A DNA stretch of 64,000 nucleotides, from positions 70,422-134,421 of the forward strand of contig NYVG01000016.1 of the NCBI GenBank assembly GCA_002684495.1. The letters run 5' to 3'. Positions 19,139 through 26,285 of this stretch are shown here, one piece after another. A program made the translations under genes and the position numbers. The notes beneath the pieces were generated by a model, which searched no databases, had not been told where the DNA came from, and saw only the letters and a program-made list of their open reading frames with translations. Source of the stretch: Gammaproteobacteria bacterium. Lineage in GTDB: Bacteria > Pseudomonadota > Gammaproteobacteria > Pseudomonadales > Azotimanducaceae. Every line of letters starts with the position of its first letter. Within the stretch, counting starts at the first letter, position 1.

Positions 19139-19981
19139 GTGAACACCCCGATGTGGCCAAACGAACCGGATGAATTTGTTCCCAATCACGAGATGTCAGC
19201 AGCAGACGACAGCGGTGATGCATGGTACTTCGCATTTCTTGGAACAGAGTTGGTTTGCAAGAGCCACCAGGGTGCGCCCGAGCCGATTACTGCCGACGAC
19301 TTTCGCTGGTTGGACTTAGAGGTCGGCAGCAAACATTTCTTGGGCCACTATGCCAACCGCCCCTGTTTTGCGTTGCGTGTGAAAGGGCAGGTGCCTGAAG
19401 GTTTTATGGCTGTGGGCCTGCGCGGCTTATTGGGTCGGACGGTCCAATCATTATTTTACCTCGCTGGGCGGGCTCTGCAGATTGTCGAGTGGTCAGAAAA
19501 TCATCAGTTTTGCGGTCGTTGTGGCAGCCCTACTCAAGATCATAAGAGTGATCGCGCCAAGGTCGGTAGTTGTGGCCTGATCAGCTACCCGAGGCTGTCG
19601 CCGAGCATCATTGTTCTGGTAACACGCGGTGACGAGATGCTGCTCGCACGTAATGCCAATTGGCCGAATGGTATGTACAGCACTTTGGCGGGCTTTGTTG
19701 AGGCGGGCGAATCCATCGAGCAAACCGTGCACCGGGAAGTATTTGAGGAAGTAGGTTTAAAGGTCGAAAACTTACGCTATTTCGGTTCGCAAAGCTGGCC
19801 GTTTCCAAATTCGCTGATGCTTGGGTTTCATGCCGAATATAAATCTGGCGATATCGTATGTCAGCCCGGCGAGATCGCTGATGCCCAGTGGTTTACCCGA
19901 GATACGCTGCCGCAAACGCCGCCCAAGACGGCAATATCTGGATGGTTAATTGACGAGTTCATCCAACAGCTCGCACCCTAG
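19139..19981 (+). CDS. nudC: NAD+/NADH diphosphatase (NudC), incomplete zinc site
   Basis: A 280-aa Nudix hydrolase that cleaves NADH/NAD+ to NMN(H) and AMP and can remove NAD caps from RNA. The Nudix box GFVEAGESIEQ...REVFEEVGL and the NudC-specific SQSWPFPNSLM motif are intact. The zinc ribbon has Cys125, Cys128 and Cys145, but the partner of Cys145 is Val142 (KVGSCG) where the family has Cys, so only three of four ligands remain. The start is taken as GTG 19139; an in-frame ATG at 19151 is possible, and neither has a strong ribosome site. The stop codon overlaps that of the next, opposite gene. Confidence 0.9.
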   Translation: MNTPMWPNEPDEFVPNHEMSAADDSGDAWYFAFLGTELVCKSHQGAPEPITADDFRWLDLEVGSKHFLGHYANRPCFALRVKGQVPEGFMAVGLRGLLGRTVQSLFYLAGRALQIVEWSENHQFCGRCGSPTQDHKSDRAKVGSCGLISYPRLSPSIIVLVTRGDEMLLARNANWPNGMYSTLAGFVEAGESIEQTVHREVFEEVGLKVENLRYFGSQSWPFPNSLMLGFHAEYKSGDIVCQPGEIADAQWFTRDTLPQTPPKTAISGWLIDEFIQQLAP

Positions 19982-20343
19982 GCGCGGGGAGGACGGAAAG
20001 CTGCCATGGTATGGAAGACCCAAATTAAATGGCCGCTGGCGCGGAATTGACTCTGCATAAAGGCGTTGACCGGGTCAGCCTCACCGCTTAGCAGCTCGCG
20101 CGCTAGAGACTCGCTGTGAAAATACAGGGTCATTTCCACAGGGTCATCGCAGTTCAGTTCTAACTGGCTCTCGCGCACGGCAAAATGAATTCCGCCATCG
20201 CCCCAGTCGAGGCGAATACAGGCATCTAAGCCAGTGTTGTGGTTGGCGTTGAAGTGCTGGGCGAGAAAATCGTGCATAACATAGTTTGCTCTATGGATCG
20301 GCGATTGTACTGAAACGTCGCGGGTAAGCGAGCGTAATTGCAC
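19978..20343 (-). CDS. Small SCP2 sterol-binding-like protein
   Basis: A 121-aa protein resembling the SCP-2 fold: a hydrophobic N-terminal helix, then DWGDGGIHFAVRESQLELN, MTLYFHSESLARELLSGEAD and a final helix. SCP-2-like domains bind lipids or acyl-CoA, and in bacteria some act with ubiquinone synthesis. Assignment rests on pattern only, so the specific role is unknown. It shares the palindrome CTAG with nudC, so each gene reads TAG on its own strand. It is divergent from sohB. Confidence 0.55.
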   Translation of the reverse strand: MQLRSLTRDVSVQSPIHRANYVMHDFLAQHFNANHNTGLDACIRLDWGDGGIHFAVRESQLELNCDDPVEMTLYFHSESLARELLSGEADPVNAFMQSQFRASGHLIWVFHTMAAFRPPRA

Positions 20344-20414
20344 AACGCTGGACGAAAGAACCCTGCACTCTATAAAGTACGCGACCTTAACTCGACGCCA
20401 TTTTGGAAAGCGCT

Positions 20415-21479
20415 ATGGACTATATATTCGACTATCTGATGTTTTTGGCCCAAGCGGTCACCGTGGTAGTGGCGATCATTGTGGTTGTGTCATTTGCTGC
20501 TGGCGCAAAGATGCGGCAGCAGGGGGGCGATCAAGGTTATTTGACCGTTACTAAAATAAACGAGCGGCTGCGCAATCTTCGTTATGTGATGGAAGATGCG
20601 TTGCTAACATCTCAAGAAGTAAAACGGCGCCACAAATCTGAACAGAAGTCGCAGAAAGTGACGGACAAAGAGAACGCTGCTAAAGCCAAGAAGGCGGCTA
20701 AAAATGCCCTTCAGGAAGGCGTCGAAAGCGACGCTCCCGGGCGAGTTTTTGTGGTGCGTTTTGAAGGCGATGTTGCTGCATCGGATGTGGATAATTTTCG
20801 CCTGGAAATTAGCGCCATACTGACTATGGCCGACAGCAACGACGAAGTTGTGATCTGCTTGGAAAGCCCAGGGGGTATGGTTCACAGCTATGGTCTGGCA
20901 GCTTCCCAAATGATGCGTGTACGCAATAAGGGCATTCCGTTGACTGCTGTGGTAGACAAAGTCGCCGCGAGTGGAGGTTATCTGATGGCAGCAGTGGCGA
21001 ATAAAATTGTCGCGGCGCCGTTCGCCGTAGTGGGATCGATAGGGGTGGTGGCACAAGTGCCGAATGTGCATCGCCTGCTGAAGAAAAATGATGTTGATGT
21101 CGAGGTTCTTACCGCAGGCAAGTACAAGCGCACGCTCACATTTCTGGGGGAGAATACCGAGGAGGGGCGTGAGAAATTCCAACAAGAGCTTGAGGACGTA
21201 CACGCGCTGTTTCAGGAATTTGTTGTCGATAATCGCCCCGAAATGGATATCGCCACGGTAGCCACCGGCGAAGCATGGTATGGGTCTAGGGCGTTGGAGC
21301 TGAATCTAGTGGACAGCTTGGCAACCAGTGATGAATATCTTATGGCGGCCTGCGCAGACAAAGACGTTTTCCAAGTTGCCTGGAAGCAGAACAGTAAGCC
21401 TATCGATCGACTCTTAGGTAAGGCCAGTGGCATCCTCGATCGAGTCACGCATTTGCTGGAATTTTCGCGGCGCTCGTAA
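20415..21479 (+). CDS. sohB: Inner-membrane serine protease SohB (S49 family)
   Basis: A 354-aa signal-peptide-peptidase-like protease. One N-terminal membrane helix (residues ~10-30) is followed by a charged Lys/Ala-rich stretch (70-105) and the S49 domain. The catalytic Ser186 (AASGGY) and Lys238 (GKYKRT) have the 52-residue spacing of the family. ATG 20415 is preferred to an upstream TTG (20403) because GGAAAG lies just before it. Its substrates are unknown; in E. coli it acts as a multicopy suppressor of degP loss. Confidence 0.93.
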   Translation: MDYIFDYLMFLAQAVTVVVAIIVVVSFAAGAKMRQQGGDQGYLTVTKINERLRNLRYVMEDALLTSQEVKRRHKSEQKSQKVTDKENAAKAKKAAKNALQEGVESDAPGRVFVVRFEGDVAASDVDNFRLEISAILTMADSNDEVVICLESPGGMVHSYGLAASQMMRVRNKGIPLTAVVDKVAASGGYLMAAVANKIVAAPFAVVGSIGVVAQVPNVHRLLKKNDVDVEVLTAGKYKRTLTFLGENTEEGREKFQQELEDVHALFQEFVVDNRPEMDIATVATGEAWYGSRALELNLVDSLATSDEYLMAACADKDVFQVAWKQNSKPIDRLLGKASGILDRVTHLLEFSRRS

Positions 21480-21529
21480 GGCGCGTGTTGCCTGCCGCTG
21501 TATGAATCATAACTGAGAGGGATTAGCTA

Positions 21530-22522
21530 ATGTCATTTAGAGCGTTTCAAGTAGAGAAAACCGATACTGGATTTGTACGCAGCGTTGTTGATCGCGAGGT
21601 TGATCAATTACCCCCGGGTGAACTGCTTATTGATGTTCACTATTCTTCTTTAAATTACAAAGACGCATTGTCAGCTACCGGCAATCCGGGTGTTACACGT
21701 GTATTCCCGCATACCCCAGGCATCGATGCTGCAGGTGTAGTGCTAAGCAGTAATGACAGCGCCTTTGCAGAAGGAGACCCAGTCATTGTTATTGGCTTTG
21801 ACCTCGGCATGGGCACCGCGGGTGGCTTCGCCCAAAGAATCCGCGTACCCGCAGCTTGGGCAGTGAAGATGCCAGAAGGTCTCAATGCGCTTACAAGCAT
21901 GCGCATTGGTACCGCCGGATTTACCGCTGCTGAGTGTGTGCAAAAGCTCGAACAGGGCGGCATGACGCCAGCTTCTGGCCCAGTACTGGTTACCGGGGCG
22001 ACAGGTGGAGTAGGTTCTGTCGCGGTGAAGCTACTTGCCGGTTTGGGCTATGAGGTCGTTGCGGTAACGGGCAAGGCTGATCAGCACGATTTTTTGCGCA
22101 GCTTAGGCGCGGTTGAATTTATGACTCGCGAGGAAGCCGCGGAAGGAGCGGAAAAGCCATTGTTGCCTGAACGCTGGGGCGGTGTGGTCGATACCGTGGG
22201 CGGTGATATTTTGTTCAACGCGGTCAAAGGCCTTCGTTATGGCTGCAGTGCTGCGGCCTGTGGACTAGTGGCCGCGCCCAATTTCGCAGCCTCTGTACTG
22301 CCGTTTATTTTGCGCCATGTGAATCTGCTTGGCATTGACTCGGTACAGTTGCCGATAACGGAAAAAGCGGCGATTTGGTCGCGTTTAGCAACAGATTGGA
22401 AGATGGATTTAGCTGATCTGGAGGAAGCGCTGACGTTGAACACCTTATCCGATGCTATTGATCGGATATTGGCAGGACAAATGGTGGGGCGAGGTGTTGT
22501 TGATCTGTCCGTTGAGGATTAA
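21530..22522 (+). CDS. acuI: Acryloyl-CoA reductase AcuI / YhdH-type quinone oxidoreductase
   Basis: A 330-aa zinc-independent MDR-family reductase. It has the YhdH/AcuI N-terminus (YSSLNYKDALSATGNPGVTR), a Rossmann NADPH site (GATGGVGSVAVKLLAGLGYEV, split around residue 155) and the C-terminal DLADLEEALTL region. AcuI reduces acryloyl-CoA to propionyl-CoA with NADPH, a step in DMSP, acrylate or 3-hydroxypropionate breakdown. The symbol is given by family resemblance. The methylcitrate cycle genes 20 kb away could consume the product. The ribosome site is GAGAGGGATTAGCTA. The stop overlaps that of the opposite gene. Confidence 0.8.
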   Translation: MSFRAFQVEKTDTGFVRSVVDREVDQLPPGELLIDVHYSSLNYKDALSATGNPGVTRVFPHTPGIDAAGVVLSSNDSAFAEGDPVIVIGFDLGMGTAGGFAQRIRVPAAWAVKMPEGLNALTSMRIGTAGFTAAECVQKLEQGGMTPASGPVLVTGATGGVGSVAVKLLAGLGYEVVAVTGKADQHDFLRSLGAVEFMTREEAAEGAEKPLLPERWGGVVDTVGGDILFNAVKGLRYGCSAAACGLVAAPNFAASVLPFILRHVNLLGIDSVQLPITEKAAIWSRLATDWKMDLADLEEALTLNTLSDAIDRILAGQMVGRGVVDLSVED

Positions 22523-23691
22523 TCCCGACGTAGACTCGGGTTTGCCGCGATTGGACTAGGGTAGCGAGAGACTACCCAATAGCTGTTGATGACCATGGTA
22601 AGTACTGTAGCGGTTTGTAATACGGCCGCTGCGGCTTCACCGAGTAGGGCATTACCAACGGCGATGTAACTCAATAGCAGGGCGAACTCTGAGCCTTGGC
22701 CAAGCCGAGCCCCAACCTCTTTGGCCGTGCTTGTGGGCTCGCCCTGGACCTTTAACAGCACGCCAAATACCAGGGGTTTTGACACCACTACAACGACACT
22801 GGTGACTAAGATCGGTAACCATAGGGTACCGATTAAACTGGTATTTAAATCTGCGCCAACAGAAAAAAAGAACATAATCAGGAAAAAGTCCCGTAACGGC
22901 CGCAAATGCTCAGCAATGTATTGAGCGATTGGGCTGGTTGCGAGGCTCACGCCTGCGGTAAATGCGCCAATCTCGAACGACAGATTGAGACTGTGGGACA
23001 GGCTTGCTAGGCCTAAGCACCAAGCGATAGCGAGTAAAAAAATGTACTCGTGAAAGGCGTCAAATCGTCGAATCAGCGGTAACAGTACGAAGCGCACTCC
23101 TGCGAAAGCGCATAGCCCTAAAACGGGTAACGCAAGCAAGACCGCGCCGAGATTTTGCATTAGCGCGGATAATTCAGGTGTAAATTCACTGACAACGACG
23201 ATGGCGATGATGGCCAATAGGTCTTGGATTAACAGCAAACTGATAACCAGTTGGCCAATGTGCCGATGGTGTAGTGCTGTGGTTGGTAGCAGTTTTAAGC
23301 CAAGAATTGTGCTGGAGAAAGTCAGCGCCAAGCCAACCACAATGGACTCAGTGATGGCAAAGTCAAAAAACAGCATCACCCCTGCGCCCAGCACAAAAAA
23401 TGCTAGGGTTGTTCCAAGTGCTGTAAGCATGGACTCGCCCACCATGTTGCGCAATTTGCTGGGCTGCAGATCAAGGCCGACTAAGAACAGTAAGAACATG
23501 ATGCCGATTTCGGCAATTTCGCTGAGATGCCTGTCATCGTTGATTAGGGCAAATCCGTGAGGACCGATCACGCAGCCCAGCACAATGTAGGCCACTAACA
23601 TCGGTTGCCTAGTGTATAGGCTCAGTGTTGCGAGCACGGCTGCGCCGCTGAAAATAATGAAAAACGAATCAATAAGGTTAGGGTGTGCCAT
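22519..23691 (-). CDS. Cation:proton antiporter (CPA2/KefB-like), no RCK domain
   Basis: A 390-aa membrane protein with about 11-12 hydrophobic segments, matching the Na+/H+ exchanger domain of KefB/KefC/YbaL. Family features include FLLFLVGLDLQPSKL, TFSSTILGLKLL and LLLIQDLLAI. Unlike KefB and KefC (about 600 aa) it ends right after the membrane domain and has no TrkA-N/RCK nucleotide-binding domain, so it is probably a plain cation/H+ exchanger rather than a glutathione-gated K+ efflux system. Its stop shares TTAA with acuI. Confidence 0.82.
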   Translation of the reverse strand: MAHPNLIDSFFIIFSGAAVLATLSLYTRQPMLVAYIVLGCVIGPHGFALINDDRHLSEIAEIGIMFLLFLVGLDLQPSKLRNMVGESMLTALGTTLAFFVLGAGVMLFFDFAITESIVVGLALTFSSTILGLKLLPTTALHHRHIGQLVISLLLIQDLLAIIAIVVVSEFTPELSALMQNLGAVLLALPVLGLCAFAGVRFVLLPLIRRFDAFHEYIFLLAIAWCLGLASLSHSLNLSFEIGAFTAGVSLATSPIAQYIAEHLRPLRDFFLIMFFFSVGADLNTSLIGTLWLPILVTSVVVVVSKPLVFGVLLKVQGEPTSTAKEVGARLGQGSEFALLLSYIAVGNALLGEAAAAVLQTATVLTMVINSYWVVSRYPSPIAANPSLRRD

Positions 23692-23735
23692 GGCTTTAGC
23701 ATAGCAGCTGCAGCGCTGCGCGTGCGGGCACTAAA

Positions 23736-24152
23736 TCATCGCAACAGTGCAGGCAACGGATCCATTACTGAACCCTGATAATGATCACTATAGGGGGCTA
23801 ATAGTTCAAGTGCGATGGCGGGATCACGTTCAGCTGGGAGCTCAAAACTGCTGAAGCCACAGCGCAGCATAAAGTGCAGTAGATCCTCGTGCACGGCGCC
23901 TACAGCGCGAAGATCACCCTCATAACCAACGCGTTGTCGTAGCAGTGCTGCCAAAGACAGTCCACGTCCGTCCGTGAGCGCAGGAAAGTCTACGGCTATC
24001 AGGCTTGCGCTTGCCCAAGCTTTTTCTGGTTCAGCGTCAACAGAAAGTTTCAGTGCGCTGCCGGCGGTAAAGGATTCAGCGGCGCTCCAATCAGTAGGTT
24101 GATTGTCGGTTACCTGCCATAGGCCGTCCTGTTGTCTAAGCAGCTGAGTCAT
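23736..24152 (-). CDS. DUF934 family protein linked to sulfite reductase
   Basis: A 138-aa protein of the DUF934 family, which is encoded next to the one-component sulfite/nitrite reductase in many proteobacteria. Recognisable parts are AVDFPALTDGRGLSLAALLRQ and GDLRAVGAVHEDLLHFMLRCGF. The start at ATG 24152 is chosen because TTAGGAG lies 8 bases before it; the frame runs farther upstream, but that part is antisense-like sequence inside cysI. The start lies 17 bases inside the 3' end of cysI, so translation is probably coupled. Its role is likely in sulfite reduction, perhaps assembly or electron supply, and is unproven. Confidence 0.85.
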   Translation of the reverse strand: MTQLLRQQDGLWQVTDNQPTDWSAAESFTAGSALKLSVDAEPEKAWASASLIAVDFPALTDGRGLSLAALLRQRVGYEGDLRAVGAVHEDLLHFMLRCGFSSFELPAERDPAIALELLAPYSDHYQGSVMDPLPALLR

Positions 24153-25812
24153 GTGCGTCGCTCCTAAGGCTGGCTTTGAAAGGTTGGATGCCAACCCGAC
24201 GAAAGCACGCGAGGAAACTTTCGTTCTGATGGCGCAATGACAGGTGGATGTTAATGATATTGTCGATAACTGTAGGCACCTGATGGCGCGACACCGAGGG
24301 GCCAATAATCTGGCCCAGGGAGGCTGATTCGCCAGAGTGACCCGCATGGCCGCCTAGGGAAATTTGGTAGAATTCCTGGCCTTTCTTGTCTACGCCCAAA
24401 ATACCGATGTGGCCCACATGGTGATGCCCACAGGCGTTCATGCAGCCAGAAATATTCAGATCCAGATCGCCCAGGTCGTGTAGGAAATCGGCATCGTCCA
24501 ATTGGTGTTGAATTGCTTCGGCAATTGGGATGGATTTGGCATTTGCTAACGAGCAAAAATCCCCCCCCGGGCAACAGATAATGTCGGTTATCAGGCCAGC
24601 GTTAGCCGTCGCTAGGTCATGGTCGCTAGCGAGTTGCCAGAGCGGGAATAAGTCCTGCTGGCGAATATGTGGCAGTGCGAAATTCTGCTCGTGGCTGATG
24701 CGGACCTCACCGCAGCCGAACTGATCTGCCCAATCTGCGACGGCCAGCATTTGCTCCGCGCTAACATCGCCGGGTGGGACGCCAGGGGCTTTGGTCGACA
24801 AAATCACATTGGCATAACCGTCACTTTTGTGGGCACTGACGTTACGTTCGATCCAACGGCTGAACTCCGGTTGTTTGAGGCGTTGCTCATCGAGATTAAA
24901 GTCTGGATTATCTATGGCCGGTAGCGTTGGGATTTGAAAGAAACCTTGCATTTTCGTTATCGCAGCATCGGCGAGCGGCTCGCTCTCCTGAATAACCTGT
25001 TGCCATTCTTCGTCAACGCGTTGGGTGAATGCTTCTGCGCCAAGCGCGCGTAGCAAGATTTTTATCCGGGCTTTGTATTTGTTGTCGCGCCGACCGTAGC
25101 GGTTGTATACACGCAGGATGGCGTGAAGGTAAGTAAGCAGATGATGCGCGGGCAAGCCTTCGCGAATGGTTGTGCCGATAACGGGTGTTCTACCTAGCCC
25201 GCCGCCAACAATGACATCAAATACCGGCTGTTGTGCGACCTCGTAGACACGCAAACCAATGTCATGCACGTCAATGGCAGCGCGATCTACTTTGCCGCCG
25301 CTTACCGCAATTTTAAACTTGCGCGGCAGCCACTCGAACTCAGGATGCAGTGTCGACCACTGACGTATCAACTCGCAGTAGGGGCGGGGATCGATGGATT
25401 CGTCAGCCGCTGCACCCGCAAAGTGGTCCGTGGTGACATTGCGGATACAACTGCCACTGGTTTGGATTGCGTGCATGTTGACGGCGGCAAGTTGTTCCAA
25501 AATATCTGGCACATCGGCAATCTCAGGCCAGTTAAATTGCATATTCTGGCGAGTACTTAAGTGGCCATAACCCCGGTCGTAGGTATTAGCGATGGATGCC
25601 AGGGCACGCAGCTGCTTAGTTGATAGGGTGCCGTAGGGAATCGCCACTCTCAGCATTGGCGCTAAACGTTGTATGTAGAGTCCATTGCGCAGACGTAATT
25701 GCAGGAATTCGTCCTCGCTGAGGGCGCCGTTAAGATAGCGTTGCGTCTGATCACGGTAATGAGCAACACGCTCGTTAACAAACTGGCGATCAAAGTCGTT
25801 GTATTGATACAT
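24136..25812 (-). CDS. cysI: Sulfite reductase (nitrite/sulfite reductase hemoprotein), siroheme and 4Fe-4S type
   Basis: A 558-aa reductase catalysing the six-electron reduction of sulfite to sulfide for cysteine synthesis. The two-part Fe4S4-siroheme motif is intact: CPGGDFCSLANAKS (C-x5-C) and NISGCMNACGHH (C-x3-C). The N-terminal segment YGHLSTRQNMQFNW is typical of the single-subunit type found in pseudomonads. ATG 25812 (MYQYNDFDRQF) fits homologues; the frame also opens 17 codons upstream. No cysJ flavoprotein is nearby. CysB, encoded at 39933, is the probable regulator by analogy. Confidence 0.93.
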   Translation of the reverse strand: MYQYNDFDRQFVNERVAHYRDQTQRYLNGALSEDEFLQLRLRNGLYIQRLAPMLRVAIPYGTLSTKQLRALASIANTYDRGYGHLSTRQNMQFNWPEIADVPDILEQLAAVNMHAIQTSGSCIRNVTTDHFAGAAADESIDPRPYCELIRQWSTLHPEFEWLPRKFKIAVSGGKVDRAAIDVHDIGLRVYEVAQQPVFDVIVGGGLGRTPVIGTTIREGLPAHHLLTYLHAILRVYNRYGRRDNKYKARIKILLRALGAEAFTQRVDEEWQQVIQESEPLADAAITKMQGFFQIPTLPAIDNPDFNLDEQRLKQPEFSRWIERNVSAHKSDGYANVILSTKAPGVPPGDVSAEQMLAVADWADQFGCGEVRISHEQNFALPHIRQQDLFPLWQLASDHDLATANAGLITDIICCPGGDFCSLANAKSIPIAEAIQHQLDDADFLHDLGDLDLNISGCMNACGHHHVGHIGILGVDKKGQEFYQISLGGHAGHSGESASLGQIIGPSVSRHQVPTVIDNIINIHLSLRHQNESFLACFRRVGIQPFKASLRSDAHDSAA

Positions 25813-26021
25813 AGCTATCCATCGGTAACAGCGGGGTGTCTTAGGGGATTTGTGCAATTCCATTTGCTTAGCGGCGAGACCTTAGCAGTGGCTATTTTCG
25901 GCAACAACTGACGGAAAGTTATATGCATATTCTTCTGTGACATTTGCAATACAAGCAGATTTCCGCAGTTCATTTATGTAAGCCGTGGTGGCTGGGATTT
26001 TGGTCATTGAATACTCTAAGG

Positions 26022-26049
26022 TTGAGATCGAACCATGTCCGCCTATAAT
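26022..26049 (+). promoter_or_regulatory. Strong sigma-70-like promoter for the 48-codon ORF
   Basis: TTGAGA at 26022-26027 and a perfect TATAAT at 26044-26049 are 16 bases apart. The predicted transcript start near 26056 is about 23 bases before ATG 26079. This is the best-matching -10 box in the window. Confidence 0.65.
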
Positions 26050-26078
26050 GCGCAGCGCAATATTCCTATGGAGCTACC

Positions 26079-26225
26079 ATGACCGAGACCACGCCAGAAA
26101 ACGAAACCAAACAGCAGCAAGGCAGTAACGACAGTAAGGCCGATACAGTTGCGATCGCAGTAATCTTCACTGCGGCGGTATTGATGGCGGCGCACCTGAT
26201 TTCAGGATTTACCGTCGATCTGTAG
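26079..26225 (+). CDS. Small single-pass membrane protein, 48 aa, function unknown
   Basis: A 48-codon ORF: a polar, Glu/Gln/Asn/Lys-rich N-terminal half (MTETTPENETKQQQGSNDSK), then one hydrophobic helix from about residue 24 to 45 (DTVAIAVIFTAAVLMAAHLI), ending at TAG 26223-26225. GGAG lies 5 bases before ATG 26079 and a consensus promoter is 30 bases upstream, so expression is well supported. It lies alone between divergent cysI and convergent metH. I do not recognise the family. The likely topology is a cytoplasmic polar tail and one inner-membrane helix. Confidence 0.6.
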   Translation: MTETTPENETKQQQGSNDSKADTVAIAVIFTAAVLMAAHLISGFTVDL

Positions 26226-26285
26226 GGGCCTCGTATACGTTGGGCTTAGGACCAGCGAACCTGCTAAGCTGACCAGCTAGCGGCA

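Noticed and set aside
20604-21203. 199-codon open frame on the minus strand inside sohB
   Set aside because: It is wholly antisense to a well-conserved protease, has no family motif or ribosome site, and is explained by codon bias of the real gene.
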